The notes: a model not told the origin generated them from the sequence alone. Numbered from the stretch's first letter, positions 9,468-18,143 are shown. The stretch is DNA of 64,000 nt from Desertivirga xinjiangensis (GCF_024436435.1 NZ_JAFMZP010000013.1:1-64000); one strand, 5' to 3'. A program made the numbers and translations.

Positions 9468-11387
9468 TTAAGCGCTCTCCAGTTCCATAATTTGTTCGGC
9501 TAGAGCCTCCCAATCTGCCTGCACGGCCTGAAGTTCCGTTTTGGTTTTTTGATAACGTTCATTTACCTCCGCCAGTTTGGCCGGGTTAGCATATAAGCTT
9601 TCGTCACCAAGTTCTATTTCGCAACGTTGTAGGTCCTTTTCTAAAGTAGTGATCTTCTCTTCAAGCTGCTGGAGGGTTTGATTAAGTTTTTTCAGTTGCC
9701 TGCTCTTGTCCTCGGAAGGCGGAGTTTTTTCTTTAGGCTTCTCTTCTTTTTTAGGCTGAGGAGCCGGAGCTGGCTTAGTAGCTGAAACCACGCGTTTAGA
9801 GGCCCATTCCTCATACTCCTGGTAAGTGCCAGGATACTGTTTAATTTCTTGATCTTCAATGTACCAGATCTTGTTAGCAACATTATCCAGGAAGTACCTG
9901 TCGTGAGAAACCACGATAAATGTTCCTTCAAACTGCTGCAGGGCCTGGATCAGGATATTTACCGATTGAATGTCAAGGTGGTTGGTAGGCTCATCCAGGA
10001 TTAAAAAGTTAGCGTCAGCGGTTAAGGCTTTGGCTAAGGCAACCCTTGATTTCTCACCTCCAGACAGGACCTTGATCTTTTTAAAGGCATCGTCACCTGT
10101 GAAGAGAAAGCAGCCCAGGATCGAACGGAGCTCTGTTTCGGTATGTTTCGGCGCAAATGCCTGAAGCTCGCGCAGGATCTCATTCTCCAAATGCAAGGAT
10201 TCGAGCTGATGTTGCGCAAAAAACGTAGTTGTTACATTATGTCCTGTTTCAGCAAGGCCTGTAAAGTCCTTATCGGTTCTGGCGATTATCCTAAGCAAAG
10301 TTGATTTACCGCGCCCGTTAGCTCCGATCAGGGCAATCTTGTCACCTTTTTCGATCACTGCATGGGCATCTTTCAAAATCTCAAGACCAGGATATGATTT
10401 GTTCACATGCTCCATCCGGACAACATGGCGCCCTGATTGCTTGCTAAATTTAAAGCTAAAGTTAACCGTAGGATTGTCATCATCGACGTCATCAACCCTT
10501 TCCATCCTTTCAAGCGCCTTAATTCGCGACTGCGCCATCTTAGCTTTACTGGCTTTCGCCCTGAACCGTTCAATAAGACGTTCTTCCTGGCGAATCTTAG
10601 CCTGCTGGTTCTTATATTGCCCGCTCTGAATTTCTTCGCGCAGGGCCTTTTCTTCCAGGTAAAAGCTGTAGTTTCCTGCATATGGGATCAATTTTCCTTT
10701 GCGCGATTCAACTATCTTGTTTACAACGCGGTCAAGGAAATATCTGTCGTGTGAAACAATAACTATTGCACCCTCGAAAGCCTGAAGGTAAGTTTCCAGC
10801 CACTTAATAGAAGGTAGATCCAGGTGATTGGTCGGCTCATCCAGCAATAATATGTCAGGTGCCTGAAGAAGTATCCTGGCAAGCATTACACGCATTCTCC
10901 AGCCTCCGGAAAACTCAGCGAGAGGACGGTTTTGCTGGTCCTCGCTGAAACCTAAACCGGCAAGGATTTCATGAGCCCTGAATTCAATATTGTATCCGTC
11001 AAGAGCCTCAAACTCATGCTGTTTGTCACTTAATTTATGAAGTATATCTTCGGAATAGTCTGTTTCCAGCTTTTTAAGAAGAATTTCGATCTCAGTATGA
11101 AGTTGATTCTGACGTTCAAAAGCCTCCATAGCAACATGAAGGATGCTTTTGTCGGAATGATAAGAAAGAAGATCCTGGTTAAGGTAGCCTATTTTCAGGT
11201 CCTTCGCCATTGAGATGGTTCCGCTGGTAGGCGAGTAGGCACCTACAATGATCTTTAGTAAAGTGGTTTTTCCAGTTCCGTTAGCTCCAATCAGGCCAAT
11301 TTTTTCACCTGGTTTAATATGCCAGTTCGCGTCGTCGTACAATGCTCTGGCACCAATCTCGAACGTAAGGTTGTTAATCGCAATCAC
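9468..11387 (-). CDS. ABC-F family ATPase (Uup/YheS-like)
   Basis: A 639-residue soluble protein with two ATP-binding cassettes and no membrane segment. Cassette 1 has Walker A GANGTGKTT at 34-42, the signature FSGGWRMRV and Walker B LLLDEPTNHLD. The charged interdomain linker (about 240-320) includes the ABC-F arm that contacts the ribosomal E site. Cassette 2 has GANGRGKST, LSGGEKSRV and LILDEPTNHLD. A proline/lysine-rich spacer and a C-terminal coiled coil (about 560-639) follow, as in Uup and YheS. Members modulate translation or antibiotic resistance, and the subgroup is not certain. Three 21-base tandem repeats lie just upstream of its start. Confidence 0.88.
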   Translation of the reverse strand: MIAINNLTFEIGARALYDDANWHIKPGEKIGLIGANGTGKTTLLKIIVGAYSPTSGTISMAKDLKIGYLNQDLLSYHSDKSILHVAMEAFERQNQLHTEIEILLKKLETDYSEDILHKLSDKQHEFEALDGYNIEFRAHEILAGLGFSEDQQNRPLAEFSGGWRMRVMLARILLQAPDILLLDEPTNHLDLPSIKWLETYLQAFEGAIVIVSHDRYFLDRVVNKIVESRKGKLIPYAGNYSFYLEEKALREEIQSGQYKNQQAKIRQEERLIERFRAKASKAKMAQSRIKALERMERVDDVDDDNPTVNFSFKFSKQSGRHVVRMEHVNKSYPGLEILKDAHAVIEKGDKIALIGANGRGKSTLLRIIARTDKDFTGLAETGHNVTTTFFAQHQLESLHLENEILRELQAFAPKHTETELRSILGCFLFTGDDAFKKIKVLSGGEKSRVALAKALTADANFLILDEPTNHLDIQSVNILIQALQQFEGTFIVVSHDRYFLDNVANKIWYIEDQEIKQYPGTYQEYEEWASKRVVSATKPAPAPQPKKEEKPKEKTPPSEDKSRQLKKLNQTLQQLEEKITTLEKDLQRCEIELGDESLYANPAKLAEVNERYQKTKTELQAVQADWEALAEQIMELESA

Positions 11388-11406
11388 AGCTGCGAATTTA
11401 CGTTTT

Positions 11407-11469
11407 TTAAGTAGTAAGTAGGAAGTTTTAAGTCGTAAGTATTGGGTGTTAAGTAATAAGTTGGAATTA
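11407..11469. repeat. Three tandem 21-bp repeats upstream of the ABC-F gene
   Basis: Imperfect units begin with TTAAGT at 11407, 11428 and 11449, giving an exact 21-base period. Each continues roughly as (A/C)(G/A)TAAGT. They lie 20-82 bases before the ABC-F start codon and after the end of the 11482 gene. The period equals two helical turns, which could suit a DNA-binding protein, but the array could equally be simple slippage. Confidence 0.55.
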
Positions 11470-11481
11470 CTCAGTTAAAAT

Positions 11482-11886
11482 TTAACTTGAAATGTCTATG
11501 GAAAGGTCTTTTCCTGTTAAAAACTGATATCCGTTCTGAAGCTCATGGACGAATTCTACAGGATGAGAGCCAATTAAGACACCGTTACTGCTGAATTTTT
11601 TTTCGCCTCCCTCGGTAAAATGGAAGCCGATATTGTTGTCCGGAGTATTCCATTGGCCGTTATTGTCGCTGTTTTTTATAAAGCCAGCCTTCTCGAGCCA
11701 TTTTTCTGTGATTGCAATGGGCATAATTTCATAGAATTTTATACGGAAATGATAACCTTGCCGGGGGACAAGCATTTCGCCGATAATATTATCTTTCTGT
11801 ATTTCCTGAATCGCTAACAGCCCTTCTTCGTTTTCCCTTGGGCTGATTTTTATGAGACTTCCTTGTCTTAGCGTCCTGATGTTCAT
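11482..11886 (-). CDS. Small uncharacterised protein, Bacteroidota-type
   Basis: A 134-residue soluble protein of unknown function. The blocks YEIMPIAITEKWLEKAGF near the middle and VEFVHELQNGYQFLTGKDL at the end resemble a widespread family of short Bacteroidota proteins, often near mobile or phage genes, that share PIPLTEEWL-x-KFGF and YVHQLQNLYFALTG patterns. I know no function for it. It sits 9 bases downstream of the DUF4268 gene, so the two are likely co-transcribed. Confidence 0.6.
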   Translation of the reverse strand: MNIRTLRQGSLIKISPRENEEGLLAIQEIQKDNIIGEMLVPRQGYHFRIKFYEIMPIAITEKWLEKAGFIKNSDNNGQWNTPDNNIGFHFTEGGEKKFSSNGVLIGSHPVEFVHELQNGYQFLTGKDLSIDISS

Positions 11887-11895
11887 TATTTGATT

Positions 11896-12357
11896 TTATT
11901 TTAAGCTGTCAAAACTATATTGCGCGTCATTCCAAAATTCATCGAGAGCAATAATCCGTGGTTTAAAAAACGAAATTAAAGCTGGCCAGTCTTGTTTATT
12001 GTAAACGTTAACTCCTTGCAAATCTTTATAAATTCTACTTATAATTTTTCCGTTTTCATCTTGTGAATTTAATTCCCATTCCCAGTTTTCGTTTAAATAA
12101 CCATTTAACAGGGATTTAAGTTCTGTAAACTGTTCAAAAAACAATTCGCGAATGCCAGGATCCGCGTGTGTTATTTCTATAGCAACAGATGCCCTGGTTT
12201 TATCAGCGTCTAACCTGAAGTATACGTTTTTTAAGCCGGTTTTATAATTGAGCCAGTTTGTTTTTAAGCCTTCGGCAGACAGAGACATGGACATGTAATT
12301 GCCAAAGGTAGTCCAAAATTCTTTTCTGATCTGCGATGCCTGGTCTTTGGTATACAT
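11896..12357 (-). CDS. DUF4268 domain protein
   Basis: A 153-residue soluble protein that matches the DUF4268 pattern: RKEFWTTFGNYM at the start, then a central VYFRLDADKTRASVAIEI strand segment, FFEQFTELKSLL, and a C-terminal ALISFFKPRIIALDEFW helix. DUF4268 often forms the C-terminal half of predicted nuclease-like proteins, and here it stands alone. The function is unknown. It leads a two-gene minus-strand unit with the 134-residue protein, and a palindrome-bounded repeat lies upstream. Confidence 0.65.
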   Translation of the reverse strand: MYTKDQASQIRKEFWTTFGNYMSMSLSAEGLKTNWLNYKTGLKNVYFRLDADKTRASVAIEITHADPGIRELFFEQFTELKSLLNGYLNENWEWELNSQDENGKIISRIYKDLQGVNVYNKQDWPALISFFKPRIIALDEFWNDAQYSFDSLK

Positions 12358-12409
12358 GAGTTGATTTTTGTAGATAGCTTCGTTTACAAATGTAATAAGC
12401 GATTTTCGG

Positions 12410-12531
12410 TTTGAGCGAGGTAAGTTTATGTTTGCGCTTTAGCGAGTCGGAGACTCTTATTTATTTGTGAATCCGTAGAGATCCTTCGGAACTCATCGGA
12501 CAGTGTGTCTCAAATCGGTTGTTCGCTCAAA
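12410..12531. repeat. Inverted-repeat-bounded element holding dispersed repeat copy B
   Basis: TTTGAGCGA (12410-12418) and its complement TCGCTCAAA (12523-12531) bound a 122-base non-coding stretch. Its interior, 12431-12502, aligns with the repeat at 3463-3534. It separates the DUF4268 gene start from the end of the permease gene. It resembles a small palindromic or MITE-like element, but no target-site duplication is evident. Confidence 0.5.
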
Positions 12532-12539
12532 TCGTAAAT

Positions 12540-13901
12540 CTATTCTTTTGCTGCTTCCGGTATTTTGAATTTGTAGTAAATTAGGCCGCTTAGGCTTAGT
12601 AGAATACCTAAAAGTGAAGGGATAAATGCAGTGTATAACGTGGTGAACATAAAAGCCAGCTGTATGAGCAGAACAATAATGAGGGTGTATGGATATCCCC
12701 AGGTTTTATAGGGCCTGACGGCATCGGGGAACTTTTGACGCAGGACAAAGACTGATGCAAAGGTTAATACATTGAACACCGAAGAGGTGAACGAAAAATA
12801 ATCGATGATCGCTTCATAGGCACTTTCGGCCAGGGTTGAAAAGACTATAAGAACCGAAGCCCACAATGCCTGAGCCACTAAAGAATTGTTGGGAGTTTTA
12901 TACCGGGGATGAATGCCGGCCAAACGTTTAAAAAATAAACCATCCTTAGCCATAGCATACCAGGTGCGGCTTTTTACCAGCAACTGAGTGTTTACGTTTC
13001 CGAAAGTACTTATACTTATGGCTACTGTCACTAACAGTGCTCCAACAGAACCGATCGCCGCTTGCATGGCATCGGAGGCAACAACTTTTGATGTTCCCAT
13101 TTCAATCGGGTCTAACATATTTATGTAAGCTGAATTAATGAGCAGATAAAGAAGCATCACAAATCCGATCCCTATGAATAGCGAAAGGGGCAGGTTCTTT
13201 CCCGGATTTTTAACCTCTTCAGCTACGTAGGTTGCGCCTTCCCAACCACTGTAAGCAAAAAAGCCATACCTCATGGCTGTGAATATCGACAGTATTCCGG
13301 CCCAGCTTATAGGATGATCTATGGGGTCGGAAAAATTAGCAGTCTGGACCCCCGAGGAGAAACTGATAATAACGATGATGACCAGAATAGATATTTTTAA
13401 GAAGCTGAAGATGTTTTGAAGAGTGCCACTAAATTCAATACCAAAGCAATTGGCTATTGTTAAAAGGAAAACAAGCAGGATAGCTATAACAGCCACAAAA
13501 TAATTATCGGATCCAGGAAATAACAACGTCATCGCCGTTTCGGAAAAAAACAAGGCGACAGCTGCAATTGCCCCGGTTTCAGATACAAAAAACATTGCCC
13601 ATCCCCTCAGGAAGGTTATTACCGGCGGATACGCCGCTTTTAAGAAAACATAAGGGCCTCCTGATTTGGGCATCATCGCAACAAGCTCCGCATAGCAAAG
13701 AGCACCAAGTATGGTAGCGATTCCACCCAATATCCACACCCCATAAAACATACTGACCGAAGCAGTGATCAGCATTATAGGAGCTGGGGTTCGGAAGATA
13801 CCTGAACCGATGATCCGGTTGACTACAATGGAGAGGGTTTCGGTAAGACCTAACTTTCTTTCTAAGTCGGTTTTTTCTCCAAAAAGCTGTGATTTATGCA
13901 T
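12540..13901 (-). CDS. APC-superfamily amino acid permease
   Basis: An inner-membrane amino acid transporter of about 453 residues with roughly 12 hydrophobic segments. The first helix contains LSIVVNRIIGSGIFRTP, the APC signature in which the unwound G-S-G-I-F segment binds substrate. GPYVFLKAAYPPVITFLRGW and FFAYSGWEGATYVAEEVKNP are further family landmarks. The start is placed at the Met of MHKSQLFGEKTDLERKLGL. The frame remains open 39 codons further to 14018, but that extension is not family-like. The L-type (LAT) or cationic subgroup is likely, and the substrate is not determinable. Confidence 0.85.
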   Translation of the reverse strand: MHKSQLFGEKTDLERKLGLTETLSIVVNRIIGSGIFRTPAPIMLITASVSMFYGVWILGGIATILGALCYAELVAMMPKSGGPYVFLKAAYPPVITFLRGWAMFFVSETGAIAAVALFFSETAMTLLFPGSDNYFVAVIAILLVFLLTIANCFGIEFSGTLQNIFSFLKISILVIIVIISFSSGVQTANFSDPIDHPISWAGILSIFTAMRYGFFAYSGWEGATYVAEEVKNPGKNLPLSLFIGIGFVMLLYLLINSAYINMLDPIEMGTSKVVASDAMQAAIGSVGALLVTVAISISTFGNVNTQLLVKSRTWYAMAKDGLFFKRLAGIHPRYKTPNNSLVAQALWASVLIVFSTLAESAYEAIIDYFSFTSSVFNVLTFASVFVLRQKFPDAVRPYKTWGYPYTLIIVLLIQLAFMFTTLYTAFIPSLLGILLSLSGLIYYKFKIPEAAKE

Positions 13902-14017
13902 ATTAAAGGCAACAGATAAAGAGGCTGGTGTGTTTAAAGGTATCGATTTTATGGAACAACAAGCAAAGGGAGTAAAACTATTGGGCCTGTGAATGTGTTG
14001 AGCAAGAAAACCACACA

Positions 14018-15073
14018 TTGAATAAAGTAAGTATTTTTCTTCAGGTATCTGCCGTTGTCACTATTTTGATGTCTGTCATTCCTCTAATAAGGAATGATTA
14101 CTGGATTTTCCGTGTCTTTGAATATCCGCGCTTTCAAAAATTGATGATAAGCATTTTTCTGTTTGCGGGACTTTGCATTATGGAGTTTGCGGATCCCAAT
14201 ACACTGAATAGGGTAATTACGGCGCTGCTGGGCCTAAATATAGGATATCTTTTCTACCAGGTATATCCGTTCTTACGGATCGCGAAGAAACAGGTGCTGC
14301 ATGCCGGTGAGATCATAAAAGGGCAATCCATTGTATTGTTAACAGCCAATGTTTTTCAGTATAACCGGAATGATAAGATGACGCTGGCTAATATTGCTTT
14401 GGCGGATCCCGATGTGATCTTGCTACTGGAGACCGATAAATGGTGGCACCAGTCGACGAAGACATTAAAACAAAGATATCCGTATTCGGTGGAGGTGCCC
14501 CTGGAAAACACCTACGGAATGTTATTGTATTCGAGGTATAGGATTGAAGAGTCCTCCGTTCAATACCTTGTTGAAGCTGATGTCCCTTCCATTCATGCGG
14601 TTATCAAACTGCCATCCGGACAAGATGTACAGCTTTATTGTGTACATCCCACGCCTCCAGTGCCAAATGAAAACCCGAGGTCTACCGAACGTGATAAGGA
14701 ATTGCTGCTTATAGCAAGGCGGGCCAAAAACAACCGGCTGCCGGTGATCGTTATGGGTGACCTGAATGATGTGGCCTGGAGTTATACTACTAAATTGTTT
14801 TCAAAAATAAGTGGTTTGCTTGATCCCCGTAAGGGAAGAGGATTTTTTAATACTTTTCATGCCAGGTATCCGATACTGAGGTTTCCTCTTGATCATATTT
14901 TTTGTTCTAATGAGTTTAAGCTCATGCATATCAGTAAGCTACCAGCAGCCGGATCAGACCATTTTCCAATGTATGTGAAGCTTCAATATGAGAAATCGGC
15001 GCCTTCGGAACAGGAAGAGCCGCAAGCGGATGAAAAGGAAGAGCAGATTGCTGAAGAAAAGCTGGAAAAGTGA
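14018..15073 (+). CDS. Membrane-anchored endonuclease/exonuclease/phosphatase family protein
   Basis: A 351-residue protein with two or three N-terminal membrane segments (about 3-23, 42-58 and 64-82) and an EEP-fold catalytic domain at about 105-330. Catalytic landmarks are LLETDKWW (metal-binding Glu), VHPTPP, GDLNDVAWS and SDHFPM (the terminal Asp-His). EEP enzymes hydrolyse phosphodiesters or phospholipids, and the membrane-tethered bacterial form is of unknown substrate. The last 25 residues are a Glu/Lys/Gln-rich tail. The start is a TTG. An ATG 17 codons later is possible but would cut the first helix. Confidence 0.8.
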   Translation: MNKVSIFLQVSAVVTILMSVIPLIRNDYWIFRVFEYPRFQKLMISIFLFAGLCIMEFADPNTLNRVITALLGLNIGYLFYQVYPFLRIAKKQVLHAGEIIKGQSIVLLTANVFQYNRNDKMTLANIALADPDVILLLETDKWWHQSTKTLKQRYPYSVEVPLENTYGMLLYSRYRIEESSVQYLVEADVPSIHAVIKLPSGQDVQLYCVHPTPPVPNENPRSTERDKELLLIARRAKNNRLPVIVMGDLNDVAWSYTTKLFSKISGLLDPRKGRGFFNTFHARYPILRFPLDHIFCSNEFKLMHISKLPAAGSDHFPMYVKLQYEKSAPSEQEEPQADEKEEQIAEEKLEK

Positions 15074-15082
15074 GTTGTGAGT

Positions 15083-15139
15083 GATGAATTATGAGTTATG
15101 AATGATCTGAAATTCCTTATTCATAACTCCTAATTCATC
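15083..15139. repeat. Long hairpin repeat containing GAGTTATGAAT, copy B
   Basis: Arms at 15083-15103 and 15119-15139 are complementary at 20 of 21 positions around a 15-base loop. The inner part repeats the GAGTTATGAAT/ATTCATAACTC arms seen at 3554-3591. It lies between two convergent genes and may act as a bidirectional transcript end. Confidence 0.65.
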
Positions 15140-15148
15140 CTTCAGGAC

Positions 15149-15346
15149 TTAGCTTAATCTTACCTTATTGCTGTTTAGAAGATAAGAATAGACAGTGGAT
15201 ACCGCGTTGCTGCCTGAAAATTTGACGGCGCTTTTAACGGTTTCTCTGGTTACACCCCATTTGGTAGCCCAGTAATTCACTTCATCGTCAGCAAACATGC
15301 TAATTAATTCTTGATCCAATTTTGGTGTTGCTTTTGTGTTGTTCAT
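15149..15346 (-). CDS. DUF3606 domain protein
   Basis: A 65-residue protein matching DUF3606: a short N-terminus, then ADDEVNYWATKWGVTRETVKSAV, the helix-turn-helix-like core in which YW-x-x-x-x-GV is conserved, and a C-terminal VSTVYSYL helix. The family is common in Bacteroidota and Proteobacteria, often in stress-linked loci, with no proven role. It is monocistronic, convergent with the EEP gene and divergent from lysC. Confidence 0.7.
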   Translation of the reverse strand: MNNTKATPKLDQELISMFADDEVNYWATKWGVTRETVKSAVKFSGSNAVSTVYSYLLNSNKVRLS

Positions 15347-15481
15347 AAAGGGAGCATTTTAAGAGTTAAGTTCAAACGGCTGAAAATTGTTTTAGAAAAA
15401 AAAATATTTTTTTGGTTCTAATGGGCTTTTGCTGCTGATCAAATTAATTAGTCATTAATGTAAAAATGTCAAGCTTTTGAG

Positions 15482-15489
15482 TAATTTTG
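15482..15489 (+). promoter_or_regulatory. Putative -7 element TAATTTTG for lysC
   Basis: TAATTTTG matches the TAnnTTTG consensus 115 bases before the lysC ATG, implying a leader of about 110 bases. No TTTG lies at the normal -33 distance. No known riboswitch fold is recognised in the leader. Confidence 0.35.
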
Positions 15490-15540
15490 GCCCCAAATAA
15501 TTTCAGGATAATACCTGTTAAAACTAATTAGCCGTAAAAA

Positions 15541-15591
15541 ATGATTCGCCCATACGCAGTAAAAGGCGACAGGGAAGAGTCAGAGTACTAA
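15541..15591 (+). other. Possible 16-codon leader ORF before lysC
   Basis: ATG ATT CGC CCA at 15541 opens 16 codons (MIRPYAVKGDREESEY) ending TAA 12 bases before the lysC ATG, inside the presumed leader. It contains only one Lys and no run of Lys, Thr or Met codons, so it does not look like a classical attenuation peptide. It may be chance. Confidence 0.15.
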
Positions 15592-15603
15592 AACATAATT
15601 TAA

Positions 15604-16914
15604 ATGAAGATCTTAAAATTTGGAGGAACATCTGTAGGTAGTCCGGAGCGGATGAAAAAATTGCTTGACATTATCCGTCCTGAAGAGAAGCAAATAGTTG
15701 TATTGTCGGCTGTTTCTGGCACAACTAACAGCCTTGTGGAAATTTCACAAGCTTATTTAAACGGCGATAAGCGCTTAGCCAAACAGCTCACTGATGTTCT
15801 TTACGATAAATATAAAACTTTTGTACAAGAACTTTTTAATACTGAAGAAGGAAAGAAAAAAGGTAATGAACTGATCGCTTATCATTTCACTTTGATAGGC
15901 AGCCTTGATACAGAGTTGTTTACACCGGTTGAAGAAAAGATAGTACTGGCTCAGGGTGAATTATTGTCGACTACTTTATACCATTTCTATCTGACTGAAC
16001 TTGGGGTGAAATCAGCCTTATTACCGGCTTTGGACTTCATGAAGATAGATGAAGATAATGAGCCTTTGGTTGAATATATATGTAATCACCTTCAACCTCT
16101 TATTGATAAATTTCCGATGGTTAACTTGTTCATTACGCAAGGTTATATCTGCCGTAACTCTTTCGGCGAGATTGATAATTTGAGACGCGGAGGCAGTGAC
16201 TATACGGCGTCCCTTATAGGAGCGGCAATTTCTGCTGAAGAGGTTCAGATATGGACCGACATTGACGGCATGCACAATAACGATCCAAGGATTGTTAAGG
16301 GAACCAGGCCGATTGCTCAATTGTCTTTTGATGAAGCAGCTGAGCTAGCGTATTTTGGTGCAAAGATCTTACATCCTCAGAGTGTGTTTCCTGCACAAAA
16401 ATATAAAATTCCTGTACGCCTGTTAAATACCATGGAGCCATCGGCTCCCGGAACTCTGATCACTCATGAAAGTGAGAAGGGTAAAATAAAATCAATTGCT
16501 GCTAAGGATGGTATTACCGCTATTAAAGTGCAATCGAGCCGTATGTTGCTTGCCTATGGATTCTTAAGACGTGTATTTGAAGTATTTGAGCGGTATAAAA
16601 CTCCGATCGATATGATCACTACATCTGAAGTGGCGGTTTCTGTAACTATTGATGAAACCAAATATCTTGAAGAGATCTTAAAAGAACTTCAGGATTTTGG
16701 AACAGTAGAGGTTGATCATAACCAAACAATCGTTTGTGTTGTAGGAGACTTTTCTTATGAGGCTCATGGCTTTGCTTCACGGGTTTTTGACGCATTGAAA
16801 CATGTATCCATCCGGATGATCTCTTATGGAGGAAGCAATTATAATATCTCATTGCTCATTAACGCGGATGATAAGACGGAAGCACTAAGAAGTCTTCATA
16901 ACCGTTTATTTTAA
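15604..16914 (+). CDS. lysC: Aspartate kinase, monofunctional
   Basis: A 436-residue enzyme that phosphorylates L-aspartate, the first step to lysine/diaminopimelate, threonine and methionine. KFGGTSVGS (residues 5-13) binds ATP. RRGGSDYTASLIGAAI near 200 and WTDIDGMHNNDPR near 220 are aspartokinase signatures. Two ACT-type regulatory regions follow from about residue 295 (GITAIKVQSSRML and VCVVGDF), so allosteric inhibition by an end product is likely, though which one cannot be said. No homoserine dehydrogenase is fused. It is followed 51 bases later by lysA. Confidence 0.94.
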   Translation: MKILKFGGTSVGSPERMKKLLDIIRPEEKQIVVLSAVSGTTNSLVEISQAYLNGDKRLAKQLTDVLYDKYKTFVQELFNTEEGKKKGNELIAYHFTLIGSLDTELFTPVEEKIVLAQGELLSTTLYHFYLTELGVKSALLPALDFMKIDEDNEPLVEYICNHLQPLIDKFPMVNLFITQGYICRNSFGEIDNLRRGGSDYTASLIGAAISAEEVQIWTDIDGMHNNDPRIVKGTRPIAQLSFDEAAELAYFGAKILHPQSVFPAQKYKIPVRLLNTMEPSAPGTLITHESEKGKIKSIAAKDGITAIKVQSSRMLLAYGFLRRVFEVFERYKTPIDMITTSEVAVSVTIDETKYLEEILKELQDFGTVEVDHNQTIVCVVGDFSYEAHGFASRVFDALKHVSIRMISYGGSNYNISLLINADDKTEALRSLHNRLF

Positions 16915-16929
16915 AAGATCTCATCTAAT

Positions 16930-16949
16930 CCCCTCTTTAAAGAGAGGGG
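16930..16949. other. Hairpin in the lysC-lysA gap
   Basis: CCCCTCT and AGAGGGG can pair around a 6-base loop in the 51-base gap between lysC and lysA. No T-run follows, so it is unlikely to be a full terminator. It could influence mRNA stability or partial read-through. Confidence 0.4.
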
Positions 16950-16965
16950 AATTAACAAAATTAAA

Positions 16966-18117
16966 ATGTTTAATTCTTCAATTCTATCCACTTTTCAGGA
17001 TCAGGAAACACCTTTTTATTACTACGATCTTGCCCTGTTGCAAGAAACCCTTGACGTTTGCAAACAGGCGGCTGATAGATACAACTTCCATGTGCATTAT
17101 GCCATGAAGGCAAATTTCAATCAGAAAGTAGTTGAAAAGATCAAGGATGCGGGATTTGGTGCTGATTGTGTTAGTGGAAATGAAGTCAAGCAGGCCATTG
17201 AAATTGGTTTTGCCAAAGACAAGGTAGTTTTCGCGGGGGTAGGAAAATCAGACAGGGAGATAAATGAAGCACTCGAAAACGATATTTTCTGTTTCAATGT
17301 CGAGTCTGTTCAGGAGCTTGGTGTTATTAATGAGCTGGCTGCAGCCGCAGGCAAAAATGCTGGTATCGCCCTAAGGATCAATCCAAATGTTGATGCGCAT
17401 ACTCATCATAATATCACCACGGGGTTGGAGGAGAATAAATTTGGCATCAATCACTGGGAGTTACATGATTGTGTGGAAGCTTTGAAAGAACTACCAAACA
17501 TTACTTTGATCGGTATTCACTTTCATATCGGTTCTCAGATCACTAATCTGAGTGTGTTCAAAAGTTTGTGTGTTAAAGTTAATGAGATTCACAGGTGGTT
17601 TGAAGAAAGAGGGCACAGCATAAAGATATTAAATGTAGGTGGCGGCTTGGGTATTGACTATCATCAGCCTGATGAAAAGCCGGTTGCTGATTTTGAAGAA
17701 TACTTCCGGATCTTTGATCAGTTCCTTGAACGTAAAGCCGGGCAGGAGGTTCATTTTGAGCTGGGACGGGCATTAGTGGCCCATTCTGGTACTCTGATTA
17801 GCAGGGTTTTGTATGTAAAGAACGGGATAAAGAAACATTTTCTGGTCCTGGATGCTGGAATGACCGAACTAATGCGGCCAGCACTGTATCAGGCGTATCA
17901 TAAAATTGAGAACATTTCCAGAGTTGAAGGTGATGTTGTGAAATACGACATCGTTGGACCTATATGCGAATCGACGGATTGTTTTGGAAAAGAAGTGGAA
18001 ATGCCACAGTCTTTCAGAGGGGATATGATCGCTATCCGGAGCGCTGGGGCATATGGCGAAGTAATGGCTTCTAAATATAACCTGAGAGATCAGGTGAAAA
18101 GTGTTTATAGTAAATAA
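16966..18117 (+). CDS. lysA: Diaminopimelate decarboxylase
   Basis: A 383-residue PLP enzyme of the alanine-racemase fold that decarboxylates meso-diaminopimelate to L-lysine. The PLP lysine is K48 in HYAMKANFN. GIHFHIGSQI and NVGGGLGIDY near 220 bind the cofactor phosphate, and GPICESTDCF near 330 carries the catalytic Cys and substrate-binding residues. It is somewhat shorter than the Escherichia enzyme (420) but typical for Bacteroidota. Pairing with lysC puts the entry and last steps of lysine synthesis together. Confidence 0.93.
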   Translation: MFNSSILSTFQDQETPFYYYDLALLQETLDVCKQAADRYNFHVHYAMKANFNQKVVEKIKDAGFGADCVSGNEVKQAIEIGFAKDKVVFAGVGKSDREINEALENDIFCFNVESVQELGVINELAAAAGKNAGIALRINPNVDAHTHHNITTGLEENKFGINHWELHDCVEALKELPNITLIGIHFHIGSQITNLSVFKSLCVKVNEIHRWFEERGHSIKILNVGGGLGIDYHQPDEKPVADFEEYFRIFDQFLERKAGQEVHFELGRALVAHSGTLISRVLYVKNGIKKHFLVLDAGMTELMRPALYQAYHKIENISRVEGDVVKYDIVGPICESTDCFGKEVEMPQSFRGDMIAIRSAGAYGEVMASKYNLRDQVKSVYSK

Positions 18118-18143
18118 ATTTGATTTTGTATCAGATTAGTTAA

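Noticed and set aside
13902-14018. 39-residue N-terminal extension of the APC permease
   Set aside because: The extension is not family-like and would overlap the start of the divergent EEP gene; the Met at 13901 directly precedes the conserved N-terminus.
15490-15603. Possible lysine or SAM riboswitch in the lysC leader
   Set aside because: I could not build any known aptamer core or a terminator/antiterminator pair in the leader; only a short unpromising leader frame is present.
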